Below, piece after piece: positions 34,067-42,760 of a stretch of 42,923 nt of DNA (the first letter of the stretch is position 1; each line of letters opens with the position of its first letter). The DNA lies in assembly GCF_017985075.1 (NCBI RefSeq), contig NZ_JAGNYF010000016.1, positions 1 through 42,923 on the forward strand, written 5' to 3'. The position numbers and the translations under genes are program-made. Below the pieces are notes generated by a model. The model did no database searches, had not been told where the DNA came from, and saw only the letters and a list, made by a program, of their open reading frames with translations. This DNA is from Flavobacterium sp. Its GTDB lineage: Bacteria; Bacteroidota; Bacteroidia; Flavobacteriales; Flavobacteriaceae.

Positions 34067-35857
34067 TTACTTATAATTTAAGGATAAGAAGTCTTTAAAT
34101 TCAGTAGGATTTAATTCTTTTGAAACTTTAAATACTTTTTGATTTCCATTGTCTTTTTCTAAGCTTAAACCCTTAGGATAAGATGTGTTTGATAAATTAA
34201 ACAATTCAATTGATATTAATTCTGTTTGTTTTGGCGGATTATTAAGCTTAGCAAACACATTACTATTTTCAAATTTAATGTAACTGCCTAAAATTGTAAA
34301 TTTTCCAGCAGTTGAATTGGTAATTGCCAATAATGTTTCGAAAACAATTTGATATGTTTTTAATTTTATTTCAAGCCCCTCTTTTTTAGCCCCGTTTGCA
34401 ATTAATTCTTGTTTTATGATGTCAATTTTTGTTTTTATATCAGAAAAAATAGTTTTGTTACCTCTTTTTTCAACCACACCTTTCATGTTTACATCGTCAT
34501 CAACATTCGTAATTGAAGCAAATTTTAATGCCATTACTGTTTTTTCATCTAATACTTCGGGTCTATTTTCGAATTTATTTCTCAAGAAATTAAACAATTC
34601 CAAGATGTTAAAAACTTTAGATTTTAAATACACATCATTTTGGCAAGCACCATATATAATTTGTTCCCAATCTTCATCTAATTTATCATTATCACCATAT
34701 TTTTGAATATCCAGTTTAACGCCGTCTAAATTGATATTATTTTTATTAGCAAAACCTTTATCCCAATCATAAATATCAGGCATTTGAGTAATTAATCTAA
34801 AAATTTTAGGATATGATATTTGCACCCCAATCATTGCAAATAATATCAAATCATCTTCAGAGTCTGGAGGGTTGTCTCCAAAATCGGATGCATCATTTTC
34901 AAAATCAGAGTTTCTTAGATTTCTTAACAATGAAAATGAATTAATATATCTTTTTAAACTTCTTGGATTAAATCCAATAGTATATTTTACAACATTTGTA
35001 TATGAATCATTAAGTTCTTCTGGAATTCCGATAGATAAGGAACTTAATTTTTCAGACAGTAAATTACCCATATCATAAGTCCCTGTTGGCATCGAAAACG
35101 GAACTTGAATGATTTTATCAAAAAAGGAACGAAATTCGCGTTCATTTTCTTCGGTTTTTTTACCAAATTTCGATTCTAAACCTTTTACAACTACATCATA
35201 ATCAATTGCCAATACAAATACACAATTTGGTACGTCAAATAAGTTTTTTAAACTTTCTAATACTTCTACAGCTTGATCTGGTGGGATACGATCTAAATCA
35301 TCAACAAGGAAAACTACTTTTTTATAATCATTATTTGGATCCTCTATTAAATTTGCAATAATAATTTCAATTTCTTTTTTTATCTCAGCAATTTCGGCTT
35401 GCTCTCTATTGGCTTCTTCTCGAACAATAGCACCTTTTATATCTACACCTGTTTGATTTGCTATTACTTGATTTGCTACGTTTCCAAAAAATGAAAAAAC
35501 TTTTTTCATACCCGCCTCAGTCTTCTTTTCAATAGTCCAATTTTCTCCACAACTCAACTTTAAATTGGTAAGCATACCTTTTAAAATGGCAGGCGTAGTT
35601 TCAGCCGGATTTCTAAACATACTATATTCCCAAGTGTTTACCCAAGAAGTTGCTATGTTTTCACGTTTAAAATGCTCTAAAAGCATATAAAGCATTGACG
35701 TTTTTCCGGTACCCCATTCGCCTTGTAGACCAACAGTTAAAGGCGTATCGCCTTGTTTGATGAAATTTGATAAAACAGCACTGTAACGCGACATTTTTAA
35801 TTTATCCTCATCATTTTTTTCGATAGGTTTGTCAGTAATACAAGATTTTAAATCCAT
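34067..35857 (-). CDS. KAP family P-loop NTPase
   Basis: A 596-residue STAND-related ATPase of the KAP family. Walker A is GEWGTGKTS (46-54, Lys52). Walker B is VVFLVDDLDRIPPDQAVEVL (181-200) with Asp186/187/189. An Arg finger or sensor Arg lies in IGFNPRSLKRYINSF. A Glu/Lys-rich coiled segment (142-165) sits between the motifs where many KAP proteins carry TM helices; none are seen here, so this one looks cytosolic. The C-terminal 250 residues are unknown. KAP ATPases occur in membrane-associated and phage-defence or conflict-related contexts. It is followed 44 bp later by the GIY-YIG nuclease gene. Confidence 0.85.
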   Translation of the reverse strand: MDLKSCITDKPIEKNDEDKLKMSRYSAVLSNFIKQGDTPLTVGLQGEWGTGKTSMLYMLLEHFKRENIATSWVNTWEYSMFRNPAETTPAILKGMLTNLKLSCGENWTIEKKTEAGMKKVFSFFGNVANQVIANQTGVDIKGAIVREEANREQAEIAEIKKEIEIIIANLIEDPNNDYKKVVFLVDDLDRIPPDQAVEVLESLKNLFDVPNCVFVLAIDYDVVVKGLESKFGKKTEENEREFRSFFDKIIQVPFSMPTGTYDMGNLLSEKLSSLSIGIPEELNDSYTNVVKYTIGFNPRSLKRYINSFSLLRNLRNSDFENDASDFGDNPPDSEDDLILFAMIGVQISYPKIFRLITQMPDIYDWDKGFANKNNINLDGVKLDIQKYGDNDKLDEDWEQIIYGACQNDVYLKSKVFNILELFNFLRNKFENRPEVLDEKTVMALKFASITNVDDDVNMKGVVEKRGNKTIFSDIKTKIDIIKQELIANGAKKEGLEIKLKTYQIVFETLLAITNSTAGKFTILGSYIKFENSNVFAKLNNPPKQTELISIELFNLSNTSYPKGLSLEKDNGNQKVFKVSKELNPTEFKDFLSLNYK

Positions 35858-35918
35858 AGGGTATAAAATTTATTTTTATATAATTAGTCTTAGATATTTT
35901 CTCATTCAAGAGTTAGTT

Positions 35919-37043
35919 TTATTTTTGTAAACGATATCTGATTTCATAATGAAATGTTTTCTCGTAAAGCGCTACAACATCTAACCAAGCATAAGTATCA
36001 GAGAAGGAACTTGTAGATTGAAGACCAATGTAAGAAAAGCCCGAATAAGGTTTTTTTACCAGTCCAACCCGACTTTGTGTAGAAAATGCACTATTATTAA
36101 TATCGTATTTAAATGCACTTGCATATTGCTTTCCAGGATATTGTAAAAATTTCTTTATTTCTTTTTGTTTATCAAAAAAGAACACATTTAACGTATAATC
36201 TTCGTCTTTTTTTGGTGGGAAAAGCGAATTAAGTATTTCACGACTTAAACTGGTGCTTTTTTCTTCTGATTCCCAAAGCGGTAATCCAAAAACTTTTACC
36301 TTTTTGGAGATTCTATTTACGTCGTTAAATAACCTTCCGTCTTCTCTTTGAGTTTCGTCTTCACCTGATATTCTTAGGGTGTATATAAATTCAACCGTAT
36401 TTTTAGGAATTTCTATGGGTACATATACTTTGCTTTCACCAGACATAGAAAAAGTACTTGATACGATAAATTTCTTAGGTTGGTTAAATACTTTTTCAAA
36501 TGCCATTGTAGTTCCAATTTTACTTTTATTGGTTTTTTTACCTACAACAACAGAGTCGCGAATTAATTTCGCCTTACTTAAGTAATTATCTACACTTCCA
36601 GATTTTCTTGAAACTTCTAAATTATAGTAGGATTCTTTTGGAAAGTAAATTTTAACAGAAAACGGATTATCAAAGAACACATCGTAAGTAAAATCAACAT
36701 CAGATGTTTTTTTAAATGTTTTTACGATTCGTCCACTGCGTTGCTCTACGATTGAAAAAAACTTTACTTGATTGTCAGAATTAAATTTAATTTGAATCGT
36801 ATCTTTACTTAAACCAAAAAAATCTTTTACAATAAAACTATCAGCTGTAGCCAATTCACCTTGATCTGAAATAACATTTTCGAATTTTAAATCTTCTAAA
36901 GTGATTTTTTTTGTAACTTCTACGGTTTCTTTTTCTTCTTTATTATTCGTTTTTGTAGTTGCATTTTCATCGTTTTTTTTACTACATGAAATCAGCAATA
37001 AAGCAGCAATTATAATGATAATATTTTTTTTAGTCCCAATCAT
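35919..37043 (-). CDS. Hypothetical lipoprotein, first gene of the KAP operon
   Basis: A 374-residue protein I do not recognise. Lipoprotein signal with lipobox LLISC and Cys20, then a Lys/Glu/Thr/Asn-rich linker (about 22-50), then a beta-rich extracytoplasmic region (residues 55-374) with segments such as FKYDINNSAFSTQSRVGLV. The C-terminus ends FHYEIRYRLQK, as in secreted beta-sandwich proteins. It lies 61 bp upstream of the KAP gene on the same strand and 81 bp from the divergent gene at 37125. Probably anchored in a membrane facing the periplasm or outside. Confidence 0.65.
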   Translation of the reverse strand: MIGTKKNIIIIIAALLLISCSKKNDENATTKTNNKEEKETVEVTKKITLEDLKFENVISDQGELATADSFIVKDFFGLSKDTIQIKFNSDNQVKFFSIVEQRSGRIVKTFKKTSDVDFTYDVFFDNPFSVKIYFPKESYYNLEVSRKSGSVDNYLSKAKLIRDSVVVGKKTNKSKIGTTMAFEKVFNQPKKFIVSSTFSMSGESKVYVPIEIPKNTVEFIYTLRISGEDETQREDGRLFNDVNRISKKVKVFGLPLWESEEKSTSLSREILNSLFPPKKDEDYTLNVFFFDKQKEIKKFLQYPGKQYASAFKYDINNSAFSTQSRVGLVKKPYSGFSYIGLQSTSSFSDTYAWLDVVALYEKTFHYEIRYRLQK

Positions 37044-37076
37044 AATTTTGATTTTTTAATTTAATATTTAATACTT

Positions 37077-37084
37077 CAAATTTA
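37077..37084 (-). promoter_or_regulatory. -7 promoter element of the KAP operon
   Basis: TAAATTTG on the minus strand matches TAnnTTTG, 33 bp before the lipoprotein start. The TTTGGGCTA repeats lie 24 bp upstream of it, at the -33 side. Confidence 0.5.
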
Positions 37085-37103
37085 AATTAATAATTATTAT
37101 ATT

Positions 37104-37122
37104 TAGCCCAAATATAGCCCAA
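37104..37122. promoter_or_regulatory. Direct repeat TAGCCCAA at 11-bp period between divergent units
   Basis: TAGCCCAA occurs at 37104-37111 and 37115-37122, one helical turn apart. It abuts the start codon of the gene at 37125 and faces the promoter of the divergent KAP operon, so a bound regulator could affect both. Confidence 0.45.
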
Positions 37123-37124
37123 GT

Positions 37125-38405
37125 ATGTATAACGATTATTCTCAATTACTGATTGATGTTCAAAAAAAATCCAATATTACGGTTACTACCATTAGAGATG
37201 TAAAGTATTTAAAGGAAGAATTAGATGCGGTTATAAACAAACCACTTGGTTTTAATACATTAAGAAGATTGTTTGGTTTTTTAGATAGAACCGTTCCTTC
37301 GCTTGCGACTTTAAATACGTTATCAATTTATCTTGGTTTTTCATCGTTTTCTAGTTATAAAAACAATCAATCCAATTATAGTGAATGGTATTTTCAACAG
37401 AGTTTATTGCGTATGCAGAAGCTAAAAATAATTGGGGAAGAAGAAATCAATAAAATCAATATTGGATTGTTAGACGAAAAAAATATTGTATTTCTAGCGT
37501 ATTTTTTATCATTTCAAATTGAAAAAAATAATATAGAAATTCTAAATGCTGTTTTTAAATATGTTGATTTTAAACAAGTGACAGGTACACAATTTCATAA
37601 ATTCTCTACTACCATTTCATTGAGTTTGTTAAATATACCAGAGAAAAAATCATTATCTATCTATGAAGCACTAATTCATTATGATACTTTTAGAAATAAT
37701 ATTCCATTACTTTTTATAGACTATACAAATTTAAATTCAAGGTATTATAAAATTCTTAGCATTATTGAAAAAAACGCAGCAAATGAATCAGATATTTTCT
37801 TTGTTTCATTAATGCGATTTTATAAGAATTATTATTCTGAAATAGAGTCTTTTTTAGATTATGAATTGAAAAAACCAACAGATTTTTCTAGTTTTCATTC
37901 CGTATTAAAAGGAAGGTTTTATGGATATTGCATTTTACAATCGCAAAAAGTAAGTCCGAAATTAAAAAAAGAAATTTTTGATGAATGCAGTTTCAATCGA
38001 GTAAGTTTTTTCTTAGAAGAAATCATTCCAGCTTTAATTATTAAAGAGGAATATGATATTCTAAAAGAAATTATGGATAAACATTACGAGGAATTATTTG
38101 AGTCCGATATTTGGTCATCTACCACAACTAGTGCAATTTATTTAATTGGATTATCAAATAGTAATTGGTATGCAGCTTCATATGCAAGGGCAAAAAGAAA
38201 CTTAGAATTAGTAGATTTGGAATTGGTTGAAATTGGCTATTATGACTACTTATCTTTGTTTTACTATTATACCAAATTAAAAATTAGTTTTTCAGAAAAA
38301 GCAATTGAAACAAATCATAATGCCTTAAAAAACATAAAACTTCATGTTAAGAAAACAGGATTTAAATTATTTCTTTCATTAGTCAAAGGATTTAGTTTGA
38401 GATAA
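37125..38405 (+). CDS. Hypothetical protein with N-terminal HTH-like module (paralogue 1)
   Basis: A 426-residue cytosolic protein, no signal or TM. Residues 25-78 hold a helical module (ELDAVINKPLGFNTLRRLFG then TLNTLSIYLGFSSFSSY) that also occurs in the next gene's product and resembles a small HTH in other Bacteroidetes proteins that I recall only by pattern. The remaining 340 residues are helical, rich in Leu, Tyr and Phe, with a spacing that suggests TPR- or HEAT-like repeats. Possible regulator whose C-terminal part senses or binds a partner. Divergent from the KAP operon. Confidence 0.55.
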   Translation: MYNDYSQLLIDVQKKSNITVTTIRDVKYLKEELDAVINKPLGFNTLRRLFGFLDRTVPSLATLNTLSIYLGFSSFSSYKNNQSNYSEWYFQQSLLRMQKLKIIGEEEINKINIGLLDEKNIVFLAYFLSFQIEKNNIEILNAVFKYVDFKQVTGTQFHKFSTTISLSLLNIPEKKSLSIYEALIHYDTFRNNIPLLFIDYTNLNSRYYKILSIIEKNAANESDIFFVSLMRFYKNYYSEIESFLDYELKKPTDFSSFHSVLKGRFYGYCILQSQKVSPKLKKEIFDECSFNRVSFFLEEIIPALIIKEEYDILKEIMDKHYEELFESDIWSSTTTSAIYLIGLSNSNWYAASYARAKRNLELVDLELVEIGYYDYLSLFYYYTKLKISFSEKAIETNHNALKNIKLHVKKTGFKLFLSLVKGFSLR

Positions 38406-38412
38406 ACGTTTA

Positions 38413-38461
38413 AACTTGAACTAACTTGAACTGTAACTTTCATTTATATTTTATAATTTTA
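38413..38461 (+). promoter_or_regulatory. Tandem AACTTGAACT repeat and -7-like element upstream of paralogue 2
   Basis: Two perfect copies of AACTTGAACT lie at 38413-38432. TAATTTTA, close to TAnnTTTG, follows 21 bp later at 38454-38461. A near copy of this arrangement precedes the gene at 40667. Confidence 0.55.
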
Positions 38462-38476
38462 TAAAAAATAAAAAAT

Positions 38477-39508
38477 ATGTATTACGATAAGATTTTGCTA
38501 GATAAAATATTTAACAAAACAGGTATCTATATCACTAATAAAAACGAGTGTAAATTATTAAGTCAGATTATTGCTAGTGAGAAAAAAGGATACTTATCGG
38601 AATCTACTTTATATCGTTTTTTTCTTAGTCCAAATGGTAAACATAAGCCATATAAAAATACGTTAAATATATTGGCTCAATTCTGCGGATATGCTTCTTG
38701 GGATAACTTTGTGAATTATTGTGATAGTGTGCATTTATTTACGGATGCTAATTTCTTAAACAAGACCTTCGATACAATTATTACTGATTTTGTAAATCAA
38801 GAGAAATTTAACTCTTTAATTGATGTTTTTGATAGTGTGTCACACGAAAATTATAAAACTAAAGAATATTTAGGACTTCGGGCTTTTATATCATTTCAAA
38901 AAAACACATCGTTTTCAACTTTTGTTAAAAAATATGGGCAGCATGATTTTGTAAGAAATATTCTTTTAGAAGCTTTATACGATCCTTTTCACCGAATTCT
39001 AGGCTATACAGATAGTTTTCAGTATTATTTAGATTTAACAAATCCAAATGATACTAATTATTTGCAAGATTATATTTTTGCGAATGCAGTTTTGTTTCGT
39101 TATTTTTATTTTAATGATATTCTAAAAGCTAAAGAAATCGGAAGAAAACTTTATGATTTTCCCATTAGCTCCATTGAATTTGATGCGATTTATATATTTC
39201 CAAAAGCTAGATATGTAGCATATAAAATGTGGTATTTGCATCTAAACGAAGCTAAGAAAAATACTTTAATAGATTATTTAGATGAAGTTTGTTATTTTAT
39301 TGAAAATGAATTTAATAAATCCAATTTAATTATTGAGATAAATATAGTTTATGAAACCTTTATTGAAGTTGTTCAACAACTTAATTTAGTGCAACTAGAA
39401 CAGAAGATTAATACACTTTATGACACAAAAATTAAATCGCTAAATATTAATAACTTAGCATTAGTTAGAACTTTACATTCAAATGGTTTATTAAATATAT
39501 TAAATTAA
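38477..39508 (+). CDS. Hypothetical protein with N-terminal HTH-like module (paralogue 2)
   Basis: A 343-residue cytosolic protein. Residues 23-80 carry the same module as the upstream gene: KLLSQIIASEKKGYLSESTL, YRFF, then TLNILAQFCGYASWDNF. The C-terminal 260 residues are helical with many aromatic residues and a general resemblance to the paralogue but low identity. Preceded by a tandem AACTTGAACT repeat. Its stop overlaps the start of the EamA gene by one base (TAATG), so the two are co-translated. Function unknown; a sensor-regulator is my best guess. Confidence 0.55.
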   Translation: MYYDKILLDKIFNKTGIYITNKNECKLLSQIIASEKKGYLSESTLYRFFLSPNGKHKPYKNTLNILAQFCGYASWDNFVNYCDSVHLFTDANFLNKTFDTIITDFVNQEKFNSLIDVFDSVSHENYKTKEYLGLRAFISFQKNTSFSTFVKKYGQHDFVRNILLEALYDPFHRILGYTDSFQYYLDLTNPNDTNYLQDYIFANAVLFRYFYFNDILKAKEIGRKLYDFPISSIEFDAIYIFPKARYVAYKMWYLHLNEAKKNTLIDYLDEVCYFIENEFNKSNLIIEINIVYETFIEVVQQLNLVQLEQKINTLYDTKIKSLNINNLALVRTLHSNGLLNILN

Positions 39509-40359
39509 TGTTGTACATATTACTATCCATATTTTTATTTTCATTTAATAATGTTTTGTGGAAAAAAAACTTAGAAAAACTACCAGTTTCATTTTTGGTT
39601 GCATACCGTGCTTTTTTTACAAGTACTATTGCATTAAGTCTTTTTTTTTATTTTCATAGCGAAACAATTGTAAGTCATCATTTGATTTTACGAATTACAA
39701 CCGGCTCTATTTTTGGTGTAATTGGGTTGTTTTCTATGCTTTCTGTAATCCAAAAAGCGTCGTTACAATGGTTGGGTATTTATAATTTATTGGGTATTGT
39801 TTTTACTTCCCTGTATTTATGGTTTTTTGAGAAAGTTGTGTTTACGCAATCTATTTTTGGATTGATTTTAATACTTATGGGTTTTATTTTTTATATATAC
39901 TCCAATAAAGAAACTCAGATAAAAATCACAATAAAACAACATGCCTTATTGCTTTTAATGACAATAAGTTTTTCAATATCTTCATTAGTACATTGGAAAA
40001 ATTTAAAAAGTGACATTCCGCCATTATTAATTATTTCCAATCAGGAGATAGTTGTTTTTATTACCGCTTTTGTCTTAACGATATTTAAGTTTAAAACAAT
40101 AAAAATTAAAGAAGTTTGTAAAAATTATTTTTTAAGAGTCATACTAATGGCGTTTATTATTTTTCTAGCCTTACTTTTTAGTTTTTTAGGATTGAAAATT
40201 ACGAATCCTGTTGTTTCAAGTGTCTTGTTTTTGGCTAGTCCGTTAACTACTATTTTATTATCTACGTTGATATTTCGTGAGCAACTTACGCTTAAAAACG
40301 GAATGGCAATTTTAATCATTGCTACAGGCGCATTTATTTTACATTATTATTCTGTTTAG
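39508..40359 (+). CDS. EamA/DMT superfamily transporter
   Basis: A 283-residue inner-membrane protein with ten predicted TM helices arranged as two EamA repeats (residues 1-130 and 140-283), the classical drug/metabolite transporter layout. Landmarks are FLVAYRAFFTSTIALSLF, GVIGLFSMLSVIQKASLQ, and in the second repeat NPVVSSVLFLASPLTTILLS followed by FREQLTLKNGMAILIIATG. Substrate unknown. The start overlaps the stop of paralogue 2, which suggests a joint function, for example export of a compound whose level that protein senses. Confidence 0.85.
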   Translation: MLYILLSIFLFSFNNVLWKKNLEKLPVSFLVAYRAFFTSTIALSLFFYFHSETIVSHHLILRITTGSIFGVIGLFSMLSVIQKASLQWLGIYNLLGIVFTSLYLWFFEKVVFTQSIFGLILILMGFIFYIYSNKETQIKITIKQHALLLLMTISFSISSLVHWKNLKSDIPPLLIISNQEIVVFITAFVLTIFKFKTIKIKEVCKNYFLRVILMAFIIFLALLFSFLGLKITNPVVSSVLFLASPLTTILLSTLIFREQLTLKNGMAILIIATGAFILHYYSV

Positions 40360-40666
40360 AAAAGTAAAGTATTTGTTTTGATTTTCCATACACACTGTTT
40401 TTGTGTATAGCTATTTTAGGACAAGACACTTTTTTTATAGTCGTTTTGGTAGTAAAGTTTACTTTTCGGCAAAAAGTTACCTTTTTTGCAACTGGAATTT
40501 GATGCAATTTCTTTTACTTACAAACTTGAACCAACTTAAACTAAATCCACATAATTATACTTCTTATTTTTACAATAATTAAATAAATTGTGGAGACCAG
40601 AACCCACATAAAAAAACGGGGCGTATTCTGAAAAGCCACAAGAGTAAGAGTAGAAATAAATTTATT
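40360..40666 (+). other. 307-bp intergenic region without a gene
   Basis: No credible frame. It holds a weak hairpin ATACACA/TGTGTAT at 40388-40408 with no T-tract, the AACTTGAACC-AACTTAAACT repeat (40523-40542) and a -7-like TATTTTTA (40565-40572), followed by a leader of about 90 nt before the next start. The leader contains a small TGTGG/CCACA hairpin. Confidence 0.6.
40523..40572 (+). promoter_or_regulatory. Tandem AACTTGAACC/AACTTAAACT repeat and -7-like element
   Basis: Two 10-bp units at 40523-40542 match the element upstream of the gene at 38477 with two differences. TATTTTTA follows 22 bp later at 40565-40572 (21 bp at the other site). The shared geometry suggests one activator acting on both units. 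Confidence 0.55.
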
Positions 40667-40858
40667 ATGGCAAAATTTATATTAACAAAAAAAAGATCAG
40701 CCGCTTGGGAAACATTAAAAGAAGGAGAAACAATTGTTATTGAAATATCATCTTCTTCACTTCATTATTCTGATGTAAGTAAGTACTTAGAAAAAATCGG
40801 AAAGAAGCCAAAGTCTATGGAATTGAATTTATCGTCATTTGACGTTCAAAAACTATAA
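40667..40858 (+). CDS. Small hypothetical protein (63 aa)
   Basis: I do not recognise this 63-residue, Lys- and Ser-rich cytosolic protein. It reads MAKFILTKKRSAAWETLKEG near the N-terminus and looks like a mixed alpha/beta domain: strand, helix, strand (TIVIEISSSS), helix (DVSKYLEKIGK), strand. The next start codon comes 4 bp after its stop, so it is translated together with the 402-residue protein. The fixed spacing in the cassette supports it being a real gene. Confidence 0.6.
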   Translation: MAKFILTKKRSAAWETLKEGETIVIEISSSSLHYSDVSKYLEKIGKKPKSMELNLSSFDVQKL

Positions 40859-40861
40859 TGA

Positions 40862-42070
40862 ATGATTCAATTAAACACAGTCTATTCAATAGATAATGGA
40901 GTAAATTCGGTAATATTTACTGAAGGTAATAAAGGAAGCATCACTGGAACTCATAATGATGGTACGATGACTGGTTTTCAGGAAGGAAATGTATTTAAAG
41001 GAACATTTCACAATACGAAAGTGAATGCATCTGGTTTGATTGAAATTACTTTTCATGAAAGTGGTTTTGAAGCCAAATGGAAAAATGGAATGGAACCAGG
41101 ACCTATGCGTGGGAAATGGGTTGGTGAAATAGAAAACACATCCGATACTGATCAAAAATCAAATTCAAATGAGCAGGATGTTGTAGAAATCACCTTAAGT
41201 GGAAGAATTCCAAAGTACTTTTTTGGATTGTTAAAAGCTGATTTTAGGGATGAAGTAAAGTCAATCATTGAAATGTCTATTCCTGGACTATCAAATGAAC
41301 AAACATTATTGACTGCAATTTTAAAAACAACTTTAGAGGATTATGAAGATGATCGAGCGTATTTGGAGGAGTTATTGAAACGTGATGAAATTGTAGAGCA
41401 GTGTCCAAACCTAGTTGCACTCTATCAAGAGATTGAAGAATATAACTTAGATCATTTCGGCTTGTATGAAGCTCTTTTCGATACGGCTGACTATTGGCCT
41501 GGTGGAACAGGATTTGTTAGTTTCTTTGAAGACGATTGTAAGATTTCGATTTCTGTTAATGGAGAGATTGCTTTGAAAGAAATTTCTTTAGGTGAATTCT
41601 CGAAAATAAGTTCAGGGTATCATACTGAAAATGGACCTGAAAATGAAACAGAAAAAAGTATTGATAAACTATTAAAAGATTTTATTGCTACTAATATACA
41701 TGATTTTGGGTTATCAGAAGATATGGGAGTAAACTGCAATAAATTAGGCGTAATGTTTGCATTAGAATGGTTTGTACCTCCTGTATTAGAAGATGTTTGC
41801 GATAGAAAATATAATGTAACCATTCAACATGACGACATTATTGATTATACTTTTTATTTTGAAACTGTGAATTTTGATTTCAAAAAGTTATTGTTTCTGA
41901 CATATGCGAACTATGCTGATTTTCGAAATAATTCTTCAACAACCTTTGCAAATTATATTTTTTACGATAACGAAATTGTCACACCAGATGAAACATGGCA
42001 TCGCGACAAAGGAATTGAACTAGAATATGAACCTAGAGGGACAAGTCTGGATTTTTTAATTAACGGATAA
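40862..42070 (+). CDS. Hypothetical acidic protein (402 aa)
   Basis: A 402-residue cytosolic protein with no signal, TM or catalytic motif that I can name. Residues 8-90 form Gly-rich beta repeats (GSITGTHNDGTMTG, GFEAKWKNGMEPGPMRGKW), a pattern I have seen in other bacterial hypothetical proteins. A linker rich in Ser, Asn and Gln (92-106) is followed by a strongly acidic domain (110-402) with YWPGGTGFVSFFEDDCKISI and many Asp/Glu, Phe and Tyr residues. It sits in the middle of a three-gene cassette, 3 bp after the 63-aa gene and 11 bp before the glycosylase-like gene. It may be an adaptor or inhibitor. Confidence 0.55.
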   Translation: MIQLNTVYSIDNGVNSVIFTEGNKGSITGTHNDGTMTGFQEGNVFKGTFHNTKVNASGLIEITFHESGFEAKWKNGMEPGPMRGKWVGEIENTSDTDQKSNSNEQDVVEITLSGRIPKYFFGLLKADFRDEVKSIIEMSIPGLSNEQTLLTAILKTTLEDYEDDRAYLEELLKRDEIVEQCPNLVALYQEIEEYNLDHFGLYEALFDTADYWPGGTGFVSFFEDDCKISISVNGEIALKEISLGEFSKISSGYHTENGPENETEKSIDKLLKDFIATNIHDFGLSEDMGVNCNKLGVMFALEWFVPPVLEDVCDRKYNVTIQHDDIIDYTFYFETVNFDFKKLLFLTYANYADFRNNSSTTFANYIFYDNEIVTPDETWHRDKGIELEYEPRGTSLDFLING

Positions 42071-42081
42071 AAACAAAATTA

Positions 42082-42756
42082 ATGAGTAATTTACAAATTG
42101 AAGAATTATATAAAAAAAGATATAATTTTCAAGACTTTTACGAAATAGCTACTACTTTAATCAATCAAAATAAATTGTTTAGTAATGGAAGTAATCAAAG
42201 CGTTCAAAAGGAAAAAATTGAATGTCAAAATGGTGATGTTCGAGTTGATTTACCGATAAGTTTTGGTTCGGAAAAGGCAACGTATCGATTGGCTATTTTA
42301 GGATTAGAACCAAGAGATTCCAATTCAAAATACAATATAAACCGTTCTGGTAAGTTTGTTTTTGGCACTCCATTTGGAATAGAATATTGGACAGAGAAAA
42401 ATAAATATTATAGATGTTTCGAATCATTATTTCAAAGACAAGATTGTTATCTATATTTTACAGATGTTGTAAAAGAATATGAAGTAAAAGATTCCAAAGG
42501 TGCTGCGGATATTAATGCCAGAAAAACATTTTGGACAAAAGCAGCGCTAGAGGATAATATTGCCTTCTTAAAATCGGAATTTGATATTATTAAACCAACT
42601 CATATTTTAGCACTGGGTATTGATACTCACGCTTTTTTAAAGCTGCATTTTGGAGATAAACTAGTACAAGTTATTCATCCAAACGCAAGACAAAATCAAG
42701 AATCAAAATTAAACGCTTGGGAAATTGCTAAAAAGCAATTGAATGATATTTTTTAA
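42082..42756 (+). CDS. Uracil-DNA glycosylase superfamily-like protein
   Basis: A 224-residue cytosolic protein with the motif order of the UDG fold: a motif A-like LAILGLEPRDSN (70-81), then FVFGTPFGIEYW (92-103), YLYFTDVVKEY (123-133), a strand-plus-loop THILALGIDTHAFL (173-186), and the motif B-like VIHPNAR (197-203) near the C-terminus. The usual catalytic Asp or Asn of motif A is not clear; Glu76 or Asp79 could stand in. So the fold is probable but the activity, base excision or otherwise, is not. Last gene of the cassette, followed by a terminator shared with tmRNA. Confidence 0.55.
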   Translation: MSNLQIEELYKKRYNFQDFYEIATTLINQNKLFSNGSNQSVQKEKIECQNGDVRVDLPISFGSEKATYRLAILGLEPRDSNSKYNINRSGKFVFGTPFGIEYWTEKNKYYRCFESLFQRQDCYLYFTDVVKEYEVKDSKGAADINARKTFWTKAALEDNIAFLKSEFDIIKPTHILALGIDTHAFLKLHFGDKLVQVIHPNARQNQESKLNAWEIAKKQLNDIF

Positions 42757-42760
42757 AATA

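Noticed and set aside
40388-40408. Terminator after the EamA gene
   Set aside because: The 7-bp hairpin has no T-tract on either strand; it is kept only as part of the intergenic description.
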